Below, piece by piece: positions 1 through 9,026 of a stretch of DNA of 64,000 nt. Location: positions 84,030-148,029 of the forward strand of contig CAKPEF010000002.1 in the NCBI GenBank assembly GCA_934149305.1, in the 5' to 3' direction. Source of the stretch: an uncultured Clostridia bacterium. Lineage in GTDB: Bacteria; Bacillota; Clostridia; TANB77; UBA1234. The position numbers and the translations under genes are program-made. Below the pieces are notes generated by a model. That model was not told where the DNA came from, did no database searches, and saw nothing but the letters and a program-made list of their open reading frames with translations. The first letter of the stretch is position 1; the number at the start of each line of letters is the position of its first letter.

Positions 1-65
1 CCCGTATTATTTATTTGATGCAGTTTTTTTAATATAAAATAAATTATGTGAAGATTTTGTGAATT

Positions 66-92
66 TTAGCACTCGACACTTGACAGTGCTAA
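66..92. promoter_or_regulatory. CIRCE operator (HrcA binding site)
   Basis: TTAGCACTC (66-74), a 9-base spacer and CAGTGCTAA (84-92) match the CIRCE consensus at all but one position. HrcA repressor binds CIRCE in Firmicutes. The operator overlaps the promoter of the small heat-shock gene that follows, so that gene should be derepressed on heat shock. Confidence 0.92.
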
Positions 93-107
93 AATTAGAG
101 TTATAAT
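80..107 (+). promoter_or_regulatory. sigma-A promoter of hsp20
   Basis: TTGACA (80-85), a 16-base spacer and TATAAT (102-107) are both perfect consensus hexamers. The -35 lies inside the CIRCE spacer and right arm, so bound HrcA would block RNA polymerase directly. Confidence 0.9.
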
Positions 108-210
108 AAAAAATGTAAAAAGTTGAAAGACTTATTACAACAATCAAATTAAATATGTGCTACTTTAAGTTAAGAGTGTCAACACATAAAAATAAAAAGG
201 AGAGATTTAT

Positions 211-633
211 ATGATGATGATACCAAGAAGAAATGATTTTGATGTGATAGGAGATATGTTTAGAGATCCATTTTTCACTGAACATGAAACAAGAGTTATG
301 AAGACAGATATTAGAGAAAATAAAGATAATTATTTAATAGATATTGACTTGCCAGGATATAGCAAAGACAATATTAAAATATCAGTAGAAGATGGTTATT
401 TAACAGTACAAGCTTCAATTGATTCAAATCATGAAGAAAAAGAACATGGAAAATTTGTCAGAAGAGAAAGATATACAGGCAGTTGTTCAAGAAGCTTTTA
501 TGTAGGCGATGAAGTAAAGAGTGAGGATATAAAAGCATCATTTAAAAATGGTATATTATGCTTAGCAGTACCAAAGAAAGAAGAAACAAAGAAATTGCCA
601 GAAAAGAAATATGTAGAAATTATAGAAGAATAA
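211..633 (+). CDS. hsp20: Hsp20/alpha-crystallin small heat-shock protein
   Basis: A 140-residue ATP-independent holdase chaperone that keeps unfolding proteins soluble in the cytoplasm. Residues about 30-125 form the alpha-crystallin domain: the start reads DIRENKDNYLIDIDLPGY, and the conserved strand near the end reads FKNGILCLAVPK (the A-x-x-x-N-G-[IV]-L motif). The length is typical. The AGGAGA ribosome site fits the first ATG of an ATGATGATG run. The CIRCE operator and consensus promoter upstream place it in the HrcA regulon as a single gene, followed by its own terminator. Confidence 0.95.
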   Translation: MMMIPRRNDFDVIGDMFRDPFFTEHETRVMKTDIRENKDNYLIDIDLPGYSKDNIKISVEDGYLTVQASIDSNHEEKEHGKFVRRERYTGSCSRSFYVGDEVKSEDIKASFKNGILCLAVPKKEETKKLPEKKYVEIIEE

Positions 634-641
634 GCATAAAC

Positions 642-680
642 AAAAGGCCAGTGAGTCTAAAACCCACTGGCTTTTGTTTT
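642..680 (+). terminator. Terminator after hsp20
   Basis: Stem GCCAGTG / CACTGGC followed by CTTTTGTTTT. Confidence 0.85.
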
Positions 681-711
681 AGCAGACATTTTAAAGAAAG
701 GTTTTGATGAT

Positions 712-1230
712 ATGAAATATGTTTTTGTATCAGATATACATGGAAGCGTTGAAGGACTTCGAAAGGTTATTGATATTTATAAAAAAGAAAACGCGGATAA
801 ACTTGTTATCTTGGGCGATACTGCCTCTGGCATGAATGCAGAGGACAATAGAGAACTTGCACAAATGTTAAATGACATGAAAAACAATGTCGAAGTAATA
901 AGAGGAAACTGCGATACTATTTCTTTTGAAGAAATGATAGATTTTGAAATGTATGACATGGATATTTTATATATAAATGGTAAGTTTGTTACTATAACAC
1001 ACGGTCATTACTATAACGCATATAATCTTCCAGAAAACCATGGCGAAATATTTATACAAGGACATACGCATATTCCAATTCTAGCAAAACAAAATGGACT
1101 TATTTTAGCAAATCCAGGTTCTATAACAAGGCCAAGAGGAACAGATTTAAGATGCTATATTTTAATAGATGAAAGTAAAATTTGCTTAAAAACATTAGAT
1201 GGAAAAACAATTAAAGAATTGACCTTTTAA
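712..1230 (+). CDS. YfcE/MJ0936-type metallophosphodiesterase
   Basis: A 172-residue calcineurin-like phosphoesterase with a two-metal site. Visible ligands are D8 and H10 (SDIHG), D36 (LGD), the GNCD motif near 66, the histidine of THGH near 97 and the GHTH motif near 118. The family cleaves phosphodiesters in a cytosolic reaction; the natural substrate is usually unknown. It sits alone between two terminators. A second, longer member of the superfamily lies at 2897. Confidence 0.9.
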   Translation: MKYVFVSDIHGSVEGLRKVIDIYKKENADKLVILGDTASGMNAEDNRELAQMLNDMKNNVEVIRGNCDTISFEEMIDFEMYDMDILYINGKFVTITHGHYYNAYNLPENHGEIFIQGHTHIPILAKQNGLILANPGSITRPRGTDLRCYILIDESKICLKTLDGKTIKELTF

Positions 1231-1305
1231 TATTTATAAAGTATAATTTCCTTGTAAGTAAAAAGTGTGTTTGAAAATTTGACTTTTATTAAAGGAGGAT
1301 ACTTT

Positions 1306-1887
1306 ATGAAGCGCACGATCAAGGATATATCGCGGAGGGAAATGTATGCAATGGCACAGGAATATGCAGAAACTGATTATCTACTTTCAGGGAACTATTT
1401 TGCGGAAAGATATGAGATAAGCACTTCTACATTTTATGCCGTCTTGCATAAGGCAATTTCAGAATCGCTAGTCTCTATTGAGATTGCGAGAAAAATCACT
1501 CAAAAAGCAGCATACAATACAGGAAGACACGGTGGAGAAGCGGCTAAGACTAGAATATTCAGGGTATACCAGGACTATATAAGAGAGCGTGAAACATATA
1601 GGTTTGATAGAGAAGAGGCTAAAAAATGGGTGAGACTTTATATAGATTCAGAAGATGATATCGAAGCATTTGCTAAGAAAAAACTTTTGAATCTAAAAAT
1701 ACTAAAGCGGGCACTTTATGATGTAGTGACAAACAGTTGGCTTGGTGCAGAGTACGTAGAAAGGCTAAGAGAAAAGACCGTTATTCAAAACACTACATAC
1801 TTTGAAAGGGCTTTCGAAAAGGTAAAAAACGGTGAGGAACTAAGCGAAAATGAACAAAAAATTTTGAGGATTTTTGAGATAAAATAA
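1306..1887 (+). CDS. Hypothetical protein with helix-turn-helix-like segments
   Basis: I do not recognise this 193-residue protein. It is mostly helical and charged. Two stretches look like helix-turn-helix units: one at about 35-55 (YEISTSTFYAVLHKAI) and one at about 120-145 (IEAFAKKKLLNLKILKRAL). A longer reading from 1267 is possible, but the AAAGGAGG site places the start at 1306. Its codons (CGC, ACG, ATC, TCG) are more GC-rich than its neighbours', and it contains two in-frame CGG arginine codons (1333 and 1708), rare in this window. That suggests a different origin or expression class. Confidence 0.7.
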   Translation: MKRTIKDISRREMYAMAQEYAETDYLLSGNYFAERYEISTSTFYAVLHKAISESLVSIEIARKITQKAAYNTGRHGGEAAKTRIFRVYQDYIRERETYRFDREEAKKWVRLYIDSEDDIEAFAKKKLLNLKILKRALYDVVTNSWLGAEYVERLREKTVIQNTTYFERAFEKVKNGEELSENEQKILRIFEIK

Positions 1888-1892
1888 CTAAC

Positions 1893-1926
1893 AAAAACTG
1901 GCTTGTAAATAACGAGCCAGTTTTTG
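1893..1926 (+). terminator. Terminator after the 1306 gene
   Basis: Stem ACTGGCT / AGCCAGT followed by TTTTTG. Confidence 0.85.
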
Positions 1927-2002
1927 TGGGTTTTATAGCATTTAAGGTTGAAATTTACATAATTATGTGATATAGTATTAAAAAAATAATTGGAGGCTTG
2001 TT

Positions 2003-2479
2003 ATGATAATTTATGGCAAAAACTGTATTCTTCGGGCGTTTGATTTAAAAGATGTTAAATCTTTTTATGCTATTGCACATGATGACGATGTAAAGTCTTT
2101 TGTGCCATATGCATATCCAGAAAATATGCATGAGGCATTTGAAAATGTCTATGCATACTCTTGTGGCGATATGAAAAATGATTTTTATCTTGTAATAGAA
2201 AGAGATGGCGAAATAGTTGGCGCAATAATTTCTGTGCGGACAAATGAAGATTCATTAGATACATCAGCATTTATATCGAAAAATTATAGAGGAATGGGTA
2301 TAATGACAGATGCAATGAATACATTTGTAAAATGGATAAAAGAAAACACTAATTACAAGAAGTTAGTAATGACAATTGATTTGAAAAATGTCGCATCTAA
2401 TCACCAAATCAAGAAGATCGGTGGAATTTTTATGATGGAAAAAGATTCATATAATGTCTACAATGTATTTGTTAGATAA
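2003..2479 (+). CDS. GNAT-family N-acetyltransferase
   Basis: A 158-residue acetyl-CoA-dependent acyltransferase of the RimJ/RimL-like type. The N-terminus has the expected L-R motif (CILRAFDLKD). The central strand DFYLVIERDGEIVGAI precedes the acetyl-CoA loop YRGMGIM (about 98-104), and VASNHQIKKIGG near 130 is the usual C-terminal motif. The substrate cannot be predicted. Codon 11 is CGG (2033) at the conserved arginine, and codon 79 is a second CGG (2237). Both are read in frame, which matters for the CGG frameshift question. Confidence 0.88.
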   Translation: MIIYGKNCILRAFDLKDVKSFYAIAHDDDVKSFVPYAYPENMHEAFENVYAYSCGDMKNDFYLVIERDGEIVGAIISVRTNEDSLDTSAFISKNYRGMGIMTDAMNTFVKWIKENTNYKKLVMTIDLKNVASNHQIKKIGGIFMMEKDSYNVYNVFVR

Positions 2480-2480
2480 G

Positions 2481-2522
2481 AAAAAACAGATGGTGATTAC
2501 AAATTGCCATCTGTTTTTTTTG
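2481..2522 (+). terminator. Terminator after the GNAT gene
   Basis: Stem ACAGATGG / CCATCTGT with a run of eight T. Confidence 0.88.
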
Positions 2523-2597
2523 AAATAATTAGAGTATAATTAGATATAGAGATATAGCAAATTAACATATAGAAAAATATAAAATATGCTACAAACA

Positions 2598-2826
2598 TGT
2601 AGCTTAAGCTTAAGTGTGCTCCATAAAAAATACTGAATACAACCATTATAAAGGTAGTATAAACTGCTTTGTAAAAAATGCAAAATAGCTACAATCATGT
2701 AGAGGAGCACAGTGTGCTCCATAAAAAATACTGAATACAACCATTATAAAGGTAGTAAAAACTGCTTTGTAAAAAAATGCAAAATAGCTACAATCATGTA
2801 GAGGAGCTTAGGTGTGCTCCATAAAA
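2598..2826 (+). repeat. Three GTAG-hairpin elements in two tandem units of about 100 bp
   Basis: Copies at 2598-2628, 2698-2726 and 2797-2826. Each starts TGTAG, folds through an inverted repeat (for example GGAGCACAGTGTGCTCC) and ends GTGCTCCATAAAA. The DNA between them is itself repeated almost exactly (spacing 98 and 100 bases). This fills the 2523-2896 gap between genes; I see no gene in it. Confidence 0.9.
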
Positions 2827-2896
2827 CCCAATTGATAATAACATACCAGAACAAAGTTGAAAAAATATTACAATTAGAGAACAGGGAGGTTTAGAT

Positions 2897-3619
2897 ATGA
2901 AAATAGGGTTAATTTCAGATGTACATGGCAATATTTTAGCACTTGAAAAAGTATTTGAAAAATTCGATGAAATAGGTGTCGATGCGGTACTATGTGCAGG
3001 AGATATTATTGGATTAGGTCCATTCCCAGAAGAGGTTGTACAATTTCTGAAAAACAAGAAAAATATATATCAAGTTAGAGGAAACCATGAAGGATACTTA
3101 TTAGATGGTATACCAAAAATAATTCATGGGAGACCGATGAATGATACAGAAACCAATCATCATAGATGGCAACATAGTAGACTAAGCGAAGATTCGATAA
3201 ACTTTTTAAAAACGCTTCCTAAAGTTCAAAATCTAGAATTTAATGGTAAGAAAATTTATATGACACATTATCCAATAAGCAAATTTGGAATATATAAAAA
3301 CTTTATTAGAGAGCCAACACTAGAAGAAAGTCAAAAACTTTTAGAAGAGGTAGATGCAGATATTTGTATTTATGGGCATACACATATTTTTAGCAAAAAT
3401 ATTGATGATAAAAAGATGTATATAAATCTAGGTGCAACGGGATGTCCGGCAGATAACATTTTTGCAAATGCTGGTATAATAAATATAAGTGGTGGAAATG
3501 TGGAATATTCACCAATAAAAATAGAGTATGATGTGCAAAGTGTAATAGAAGAAATAAGAAAGCTTAAGTATCCATTCTATGAAAGTGTAATACATATTTT
3601 TTATGGCGAAAAGGAGTAA
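2897..3619 (+). CDS. Metallophosphoesterase family protein
   Basis: A 240-residue calcineurin-like phosphoesterase, longer than the YfcE type. Metal ligands visible are D8 and H10 (SDVHGN), D36 (AGD), the RGNHE motif near 64, MTHYP near 121 and YGHTH near 160. The family includes diadenosine tetraphosphatase-like and phosphodiesterase enzymes; the substrate is not predictable here. AGGGAGG precedes the ATG. It is 4 bases upstream of the radical SAM gene, so the two are probably co-transcribed. Confidence 0.9.
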   Translation: MKIGLISDVHGNILALEKVFEKFDEIGVDAVLCAGDIIGLGPFPEEVVQFLKNKKNIYQVRGNHEGYLLDGIPKIIHGRPMNDTETNHHRWQHSRLSEDSINFLKTLPKVQNLEFNGKKIYMTHYPISKFGIYKNFIREPTLEESQKLLEEVDADICIYGHTHIFSKNIDDKKMYINLGATGCPADNIFANAGIINISGGNVEYSPIKIEYDVQSVIEEIRKLKYPFYESVIHIFYGEKE

Positions 3620-3623
3620 TTAA

Positions 3624-4538
3624 ATGCAAGACAGATACAATCATCTAAACAAATATTTAAAAAACAAATTTGGAGAAAGAGTCTTGAAAATATGCATAGA
3701 TGGTGGTTTTACATGCCCAAATCGTGACGGAAAATGCGGTTATGGCGGATGCATTTTTTGTGGTAGCTTTGGTAGTGGTGAACATTTAAATGCAAAAGAA
3801 AGCATAAGTAATCAAGTAAAAAATCATCTTAATTCGTATAGAGGTGAAAGAGCAAATAAATTTATAGCGTATTTTCAAAACTTTACAAATACATATGATG
3901 ACATAGGGGTATTAAAGCAAAAATATGATGCTGCACTAATAGATGAAAGAGTGATAGGACTAGAAATTGCCACAAGGCCAGATTGCATAGATGAAAAAAT
4001 AGCAAAATTATTGCATGAATATAAAGAAAAATATTATGTGGTAGTAGAACTTGGACTACAAACATCAAACGATAAAACAGGTAAATTGATAAACAGAGGA
4101 TACGACAGTGTCACTTTTACAAATGCAGTGAGTATTTTAAATAAATACGATATCGATGTGATAACTCACATAATGGTAGGCTTGCCTGGCGAAAGCAAAG
4201 AAGATTTACTAAACACAGCGAATTTTATAAATAAACATGAAATTCAAGGAGTAAAAATACATTCAACATATATTATAAAAAATACTAAATTAGAAGAAAT
4301 GTTTAAAATGGGAGAATACAAACCATTAGAACTAGAAGAATATATAAATCTTGCATGTTTTGTAATCGCTAATTTAAATCCAAAGTTTATTATACATAGA
4401 ATATCTGGTGATGCACCGAAAGATATGCTTGTTGCTCCAAGTTGGAACTTACATAAAAAATGGATAATGAATGGAATAGAAAAAAAGCTAATAGAGGAAG
4501 ATATTTATCAGGGAAAATATTATAATAAAAATCAATAA
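3624..4538 (+). CDS. TIGR01212-type radical SAM protein (YhcC/YtqA family)
   Basis: A 304-residue radical SAM enzyme. The cluster ligands are C31, C43 and C46 in CPNRDGKCGYGGCIFC, the long-spaced motif typical of the YhcC/YtqA family, with an additional cysteine at 38. EIATRPDCID and ELGLQTSNDKT are also family signatures. Its reaction is not established to my knowledge. It follows the metallophosphoesterase by 4 bases in one operon. Confidence 0.92.
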   Translation: MQDRYNHLNKYLKNKFGERVLKICIDGGFTCPNRDGKCGYGGCIFCGSFGSGEHLNAKESISNQVKNHLNSYRGERANKFIAYFQNFTNTYDDIGVLKQKYDAALIDERVIGLEIATRPDCIDEKIAKLLHEYKEKYYVVVELGLQTSNDKTGKLINRGYDSVTFTNAVSILNKYDIDVITHIMVGLPGESKEDLLNTANFINKHEIQGVKIHSTYIIKNTKLEEMFKMGEYKPLELEEYINLACFVIANLNPKFIIHRISGDAPKDMLVAPSWNLHKKWIMNGIEKKLIEEDIYQGKYYNKNQ

Positions 4539-4579
4539 GTGGAGAATAAAACAATACACTACATAAAAGGAGGAATCTT

Positions 4580-5215
4580 ATGGACTTTGTATTTACATTT
4601 TTAGAAGGTATAGCGAGTTTTATATCGCCGTGTTTACTGCCAATGCTACCGATATATATATCATATTTTGCTGGTGATGATAAAAACAATTTAAAGAAAA
4701 AAGTAATAAATTCGATTGGCTTTGTACTTGGCTTCACTACAATATTTATTACACTCGCAGTATTCGCAAGTGGATTTGGTGCGCTTATAAATTCTAATAT
4801 AAAATATATAAAGATTTTATTTGGAATTATGATAATTATTTTTGGGCTAAACTATATAGAGATTATAAATATAAAATTTTTAAATAAATCAAAAGGTATA
4901 AAATCCGAAACTAAAAATCTAAATTTTATAAAATCATTTATATTTGGTGTAATGTTTTCAATAAGTTGGACACCTTGTATAGGAATGTTTCTAAGTAGTG
5001 CATTATTACTAATAGCAAAACATAGTGATATGCTAAAAGGAATACTTCTAATGTTAACATACTCATTGGGACTTGCAATACCATTTATATTATCTGTATT
5101 TTTAATAGAAGCATTAAAAAACGCCTTTAATACAATAAAAAAACATTATAAAATAGTAAAAATAATATCAGGAATTATACTAATAGCAATGGGAATATAT
5201 ACAATATTTTGGTAG
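4580..5215 (+). CDS. ccdA: CcdA-type thiol:disulfide transport membrane protein
   Basis: A 211-residue integral membrane protein with about six helices. The two redox cysteines of the CcdA/DsbD-beta fold are visible: C18 in SFISPCLLPM and C133 in SISWTPCIGM. The family carries electrons from cytosolic thioredoxin across the membrane to extracytoplasmic thioredoxin-like proteins. The next gene encodes such a partner, a membrane-anchored thioredoxin, so the two form a reductant-export pair. Start supported by AAAGGAGG. Confidence 0.93.
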   Translation: MDFVFTFLEGIASFISPCLLPMLPIYISYFAGDDKNNLKKKVINSIGFVLGFTTIFITLAVFASGFGALINSNIKYIKILFGIMIIIFGLNYIEIINIKFLNKSKGIKSETKNLNFIKSFIFGVMFSISWTPCIGMFLSSALLLIAKHSDMLKGILLMLTYSLGLAIPFILSVFLIEALKNAFNTIKKHYKIVKIISGIILIAMGIYTIFW

Positions 5216-5240
5216 TAACAATAAAATATGTTGTAAAAAA

Positions 5241-5271
5241 TGTAGCTTAAGCTTAGGTGTGCTCCATAAAA
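5241..5271 (+). repeat. GTAG-hairpin element
   Basis: Single copy of the dispersed element, in the variant with GCTTAAGCTTAG before GTGTGCTCCATAAAA. It sits between ccdA and the thioredoxin gene, inside the likely transcript. Confidence 0.85.
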
Positions 5272-5314
5272 GCAATTGATGGCAGTACACAAAAATAAAT
5301 AAAAGGAGATTTTT

Positions 5315-5776
5315 ATGAGTGAAAAAAAACAATTGATAATACTAATACTAGTGGTAGTCTCGATATTTGTGGTATCGAGCGTTGTATTAAAAACAAATGA
5401 TGATATGGAAATAAAAAAAGAAATAATGGAGTCAGGAGATATAAAAGAAACCGACGGAGAAGTAAAACATATATCTTCAAATGAATTTGAAAGTGAAGTT
5501 TTAAAATCTGAAAACGTAGTTTTAGTAGATTTTTATGCCACATGGTGTGGACCGTGCAAAACAGTTGCACCAATACTAGAAGAAATAGCAAAAGAAGATA
5601 GAAAAATAAAGATAGTAAAAGTTGATGTGGATGAATCAGAAGACATATCAGCAGAGTATAATGTAATGTACATTCCAACATTAGTAATCATAAAAGATGG
5701 TGAAGAAGTAGATAGAATAGTAGGAGCAGCAAAAAAAGCTGAAATTCAAAAAATGATTGAAATACATTGTAAATAA
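5315..5776 (+). CDS. Membrane-anchored extracytoplasmic thioredoxin
   Basis: A 153-residue protein with one N-terminal membrane helix (residues about 6-25), a linker, and a thioredoxin domain (about 53-150). The active site is WCGPC at 77-81, and the cis-proline lies in YIPTL. The anchor places the domain outside the membrane, where it would reduce protein disulfides with electrons from the CcdA protein just upstream. No cytochrome c maturation genes are nearby, so a general thiol-disulfide role is more likely. Confidence 0.92.
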   Translation: MSEKKQLIILILVVVSIFVVSSVVLKTNDDMEIKKEIMESGDIKETDGEVKHISSNEFESEVLKSENVVLVDFYATWCGPCKTVAPILEEIAKEDRKIKIVKVDVDESEDISAEYNVMYIPTLVIIKDGEEVDRIVGAAKKAEIQKMIEIHCK

Positions 5777-5886
5777 TAGAAAAAGTTACTACTATGAAAA
5801 AAAGCATATTGTTCACTTATAGATTTGACTTTTGTAGAAAAAGAGATTATTATAGTACAAGAAATACAAAAATGGGAGGTCTCACA

Positions 5887-6399
5887 ATGAAGAAAGTAGA
5901 TTTAAAAAAAGACATTGATATAAATGAGGTAAAAACAAAATCAAAAAGTTTTATGAAAGAATTTAAAGAATTTGCAATGAAAGGAAATGTTGTAGATTTA
6001 GCAATAGGTATGGTTATAGGCTCTGCATTTACTAGCATAGTTAATTCATTGGTAAATGACATAATAACACCTTTAATTGGAGCAATAACTGGTGGACTTG
6101 ACTTTTCAGAGTGGTTTATATCACTAGATGGAACCAAATATGCTTCACTTGCAGAAGCGAAAGATGCTGGAGCAGCAATACTTACATATGGAAACTTTAT
6201 AACAGCTGTATTAAACTTTTTAATAGTAGCATTTGCAATATTTATAGTATTCAAAAAAATATTGGTTCCACATCATAAAAAAGAAAAAGTAGCAGAAGTT
6301 ACTCCTGCACCAGTTACTGAAAAAGAATGTCCTTATTGTAAATCGGTAATAAACATAAATGCAACAAGATGCCCACATTGCACATCAGAACTAAAATAA
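5887..6399 (+). CDS. mscL: Large-conductance mechanosensitive channel MscL with C-terminal zinc ribbon
   Basis: A 170-residue channel that opens under membrane tension to release solutes during hypo-osmotic shock. The amphipathic start and TM1 read [22 protein letters not shown]2 lies at about 98-118. The usual C-terminal helix is followed by a zinc ribbon, CPYC...CPHC (about 145-166), which standard MscL lacks. A reading frame extends upstream to 5794, but the GGGAGG site fits the ATG at 5887. Convergent with the serpin gene across a shared terminator. Confidence 0.95.
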   Translation: MKKVDLKKDIDINEVKTKSKSFMKEFKEFAMKGNVVDLAIGMVIGSAFTSIVNSLVNDIITPLIGAITGGLDFSEWFISLDGTKYASLAEAKDAGAAILTYGNFITAVLNFLIVAFAIFIVFKKILVPHHKKEKVAEVTPAPVTEKECPYCKSVININATRCPHCTSELK

Positions 6400-6424
6400 A
6401 AGATTAAAAGCAAAACTCAAAATA

Positions 6425-6463
6425 AAAAAGATTTGTGCTTATATTAAAACACAAATCTTTTTA
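6425..6463. terminator. Bidirectional terminator between mscL and the serpin gene
   Basis: Stem AAAGATTTGTG / CACAAATCTTT with T-rich flanks on both strands. Confidence 0.85.
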
Positions 6464-6475
6464 AATCATCAAATA

Positions 6476-7666
6476 TTATTTTGTAAAGGCATATTCGCCT
6501 AAGAATAAAATCTCACCAGAAACTTCGTCTCTGATAAAATAAGTAAAAGGTCTATTAGCTTTAAACTCTTTTATTTCCTCAGGCATTGGCAATGAATTCT
6601 TTGTCATTAAAATAACTGTTGCGGCAGCAGCCTCGGTGCCATTCTCGTCTACCTCAATAAATGTTTTATGGATAACATCAGATATGTGTGCTTCTACATT
6701 ATCAAACATATTAGAAAAGTCTGCAGCATTTGTAAAAGCAATATTTATTCCCATTTGTTTTAAAACATCAACAAAACTTTTTGTAAATTCTGTTCTAAAC
6801 TTTGGCATACTTACAGAAACTTTTTTGTATTCCATTTTGCTGATAATATCATTTATATCAACATCTTTATCATCATCATTAAGTAAAATGTACATCGCAA
6901 TATCTCTGCCAGAGTAATTCATTTTAAGCATTTGAACTCCATCATTTTCATAATATCCAAAGTGTTTTGTTTGGTTCATAAAATCAATTTCAGATTTGTT
7001 TCCGTTTCTATCTGTAAAAGTATCCTTTTTAGTATTTGCTGTGTCAAACTGATTTTCAAAAGAACCTTTAAAATAAATAGTGTTAACAAGTGCAGATAAA
7101 AAGCCTGCAGGCCTTTCTGCTGGCAAGACATTAGTTATTTTATTGTTCGTTTCTTTAGCAATGAAATCATTGATTTTACTAGCGATGATGTCGGCATTTT
7201 CTTCCATTGCAACACCTTTGTAAAAATCAGAAATTATTTTTTTGTAAGTATCTTTAAAATTAGCACCCATTGCCTCAGTTTTGTTTAACCAAATAGAATT
7301 AGCAACATTTAAATTAACATCCTTATTAGAATTATATCTAGTAATAATATCGTTTGCTTTTTGATTGTATTCATCAATGCTAGAAACACCAAGAGCGCTT
7401 AAAATCTCTTTTTGAGTGTAACCATTTGCACCGTTTGCAGCCATCATCATGGCCATTTTAATACTAAAAGGTGAAATCATATAGTTTTGGTCTTTAGGCA
7501 TATATTTCATAAAATCAAAATCACTCTCATATGAAGAAGAAATCTCATAACTCATATCACCAGAATAAATATCACCAGAACTTGGCTTAATGACATCAGT
7601 ATCACCTTTCATTGTGCAACCTCCTAACATAAATAAACTAACTAAAATACTAAGTGCTTTAATCAT
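6476..7666 (-). CDS. Serpin-family protease inhibitor lipoprotein
   Basis: A 396-residue serpin with a lipoprotein signal peptide: hydrophobic segment, lipobox LGGC, lipidated C17. The body carries the serpin hallmarks: the hinge NGTEAAAAT at 342-350, then the reactive loop to about 360, and the end motif NRPFTYFIRD...ILFLG. Aligning the hinge with alpha-1-antitrypsin places P1-P1' near N357-S358, with K356 adjacent; this hand alignment could be off by one. Serpins trap serine or cysteine proteases by cleavage-driven insertion. On the cell surface of a gut bacterium the likely targets are host or competitor proteases. AAGGAGG precedes the start. Confidence 0.95.
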   Translation of the reverse strand: MIKALSILVSLFMLGGCTMKGDTDVIKPSSGDIYSGDMSYEISSSYESDFDFMKYMPKDQNYMISPFSIKMAMMMAANGANGYTQKEILSALGVSSIDEYNQKANDIITRYNSNKDVNLNVANSIWLNKTEAMGANFKDTYKKIISDFYKGVAMEENADIIASKINDFIAKETNNKITNVLPAERPAGFLSALVNTIYFKGSFENQFDTANTKKDTFTDRNGNKSEIDFMNQTKHFGYYENDGVQMLKMNYSGRDIAMYILLNDDDKDVDINDIISKMEYKKVSVSMPKFRTEFTKSFVDVLKQMGINIAFTNAADFSNMFDNVEAHISDVIHKTFIEVDENGTEAAAATVILMTKNSLPMPEEIKEFKANRPFTYFIRDEVSGEILFLGEYAFTK

Positions 7667-7909
7667 AAAAAAACCTCCTTAAAAATAGCTTATATAAATT
7701 GGACAACTAAAAAAATGTAAAGTCTCGACTTTTAATAATACAAAAACTCTAAACATACTTAAAGTATAACATAGTGTTTACAAGAAAAGAAGAATAATAT
7801 AAAATTATAAATAATAAAGTCACAAGAGATATAAATTGGCTGAAAAATATATCAATGCAAAATAATGGAAAGTAATTTAAAACGCAATTAGTAATAGTGG
7901 CACATGAAA

Positions 7910-8128
7910 TGTAGCGGAGCACAGCGTGCTCCATAAAAGTATGTCGGCACCAACATGATGAAACACAGTTTAAACCAATACCACAATTAGTAATAATGGC
8001 ACACAAAAAGTAGCGGAGCTTAAGTGTGCTCCATAGAAAATATGTTGGCGACAATATAACAAAACACAAATTCCACAATTGATAATAGGACACATAAAAT
8101 GTAGCGGAGCTTAGGTGTGCTCCATAAA
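7910..8128 (+). repeat. Three GTAG-hairpin elements (array A)
   Basis: Copies at 7910-7938, 8010-8038 and 8100-8128, spaced 100 and 90 bases. The spacer DNA includes CCACAATTRRTAATARKRSC motifs. The same array, with identical spacing, recurs at 10833-11052 in front of a paralogous gene. The rest of the 7667-8152 gap holds only AT-rich sequence and the serpin upstream region. Confidence 0.9.
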
Positions 8129-8152
8129 AAAGAGAAAAGGGGGGGAAGTTTA

Positions 8153-9004
8153 ATGGAAATAAATGATGCAGATTCAAATCAAAATAATGAATTAGGTATA
8201 AATAATATAATAATACTTAAACCATATGAGCCAACAAATTATCGAAGGATAGTAAATGTTGTTTCTGATATTGGGTACAAGACTTTTTTCATTATCGCAA
8301 TTATTGCACTGATTTGTACGATTAGAAGACATGAAAAAAATAAGAAAAATGAGGAAGCCAAAAAAAGCATAACACGAGGAGTTGTTCTTACAATAATATT
8401 TTTTATAATTTCAATTTTTGTATGGCTTGTCCATGTAGCAACAGAGTGTCTTACTGAAAAACCAATAATCTATCTATATCCAGAAGAAGAAACCAATATA
8501 GAAGTAAAATTAGGCAAGAAAGAAAATATAACATGTTCGTATCCAAAGTATGAAAACGGATGGAAGGTTGTAGCAAATCCAAACGGAGATTTAAAATACA
8601 TAGAAAATGGTAAAAACTTATATGCCCTATATTATGAAGCAAAGACAGAAAAAGAAAATAAAGTAGAAAAAGAGGGCTTTGTAGTAAAAGGCGAAGATAG
8701 TGCCAATTTCTTAGAAGAAAAACTTGAAATATTAGGACTAAATGAAAGAGAGTCTGAAGAATTTATAGTATACTGGCTACCAAAGCTAGAAGCAAATAAA
8801 TATAACTACATAAGATTTTTAAACAAAGAAGAAATAGAAGAAAACATGCCACTAGAAATAGAGCCAAAACCAGATACACAAATAAGAGTTTTAATGACAT
8901 TTAAGGGACTAAATAAAGAAATAAAAGTAGAAGAACAACAATTAACAAGAGTAGAAAGAAAAGGATATACAGTAGTAGAATGGGGCGGAAGCGAAATAAA
9001 ATAA
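8153..9004 (+). CDS. Uncharacterised membrane protein with KPIIYLYPE domain, copy A
   Basis: A 283-residue protein. Residues about 32-55 and 72-95 are two membrane helices joined by a lysine-rich loop. From about 102 on is a soluble domain starting KPIIYLYPEEETNIEVKLGK and containing GWKVVANPNG, GFVVKGED and FIVYWLPKLEANKYNYIRF. I have seen this domain in many Firmicutes proteins but know no function for it. The second half is nearly identical to the copy at 11073 while the membrane part has diverged, pointing to recombination. GGGGGG ribosome site; first gene of a cassette with the 9027 gene. Confidence 0.75.
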   Translation: MEINDADSNQNNELGINNIIILKPYEPTNYRRIVNVVSDIGYKTFFIIAIIALICTIRRHEKNKKNEEAKKSITRGVVLTIIFFIISIFVWLVHVATECLTEKPIIYLYPEEETNIEVKLGKKENITCSYPKYENGWKVVANPNGDLKYIENGKNLYALYYEAKTEKENKVEKEGFVVKGEDSANFLEEKLEILGLNERESEEFIVYWLPKLEANKYNYIRFLNKEEIEENMPLEIEPKPDTQIRVLMTFKGLNKEIKVEEQQLTRVERKGYTVVEWGGSEIK

Positions 9005-9026
9005 AAAATAAAATAGGGGGAAAAAC

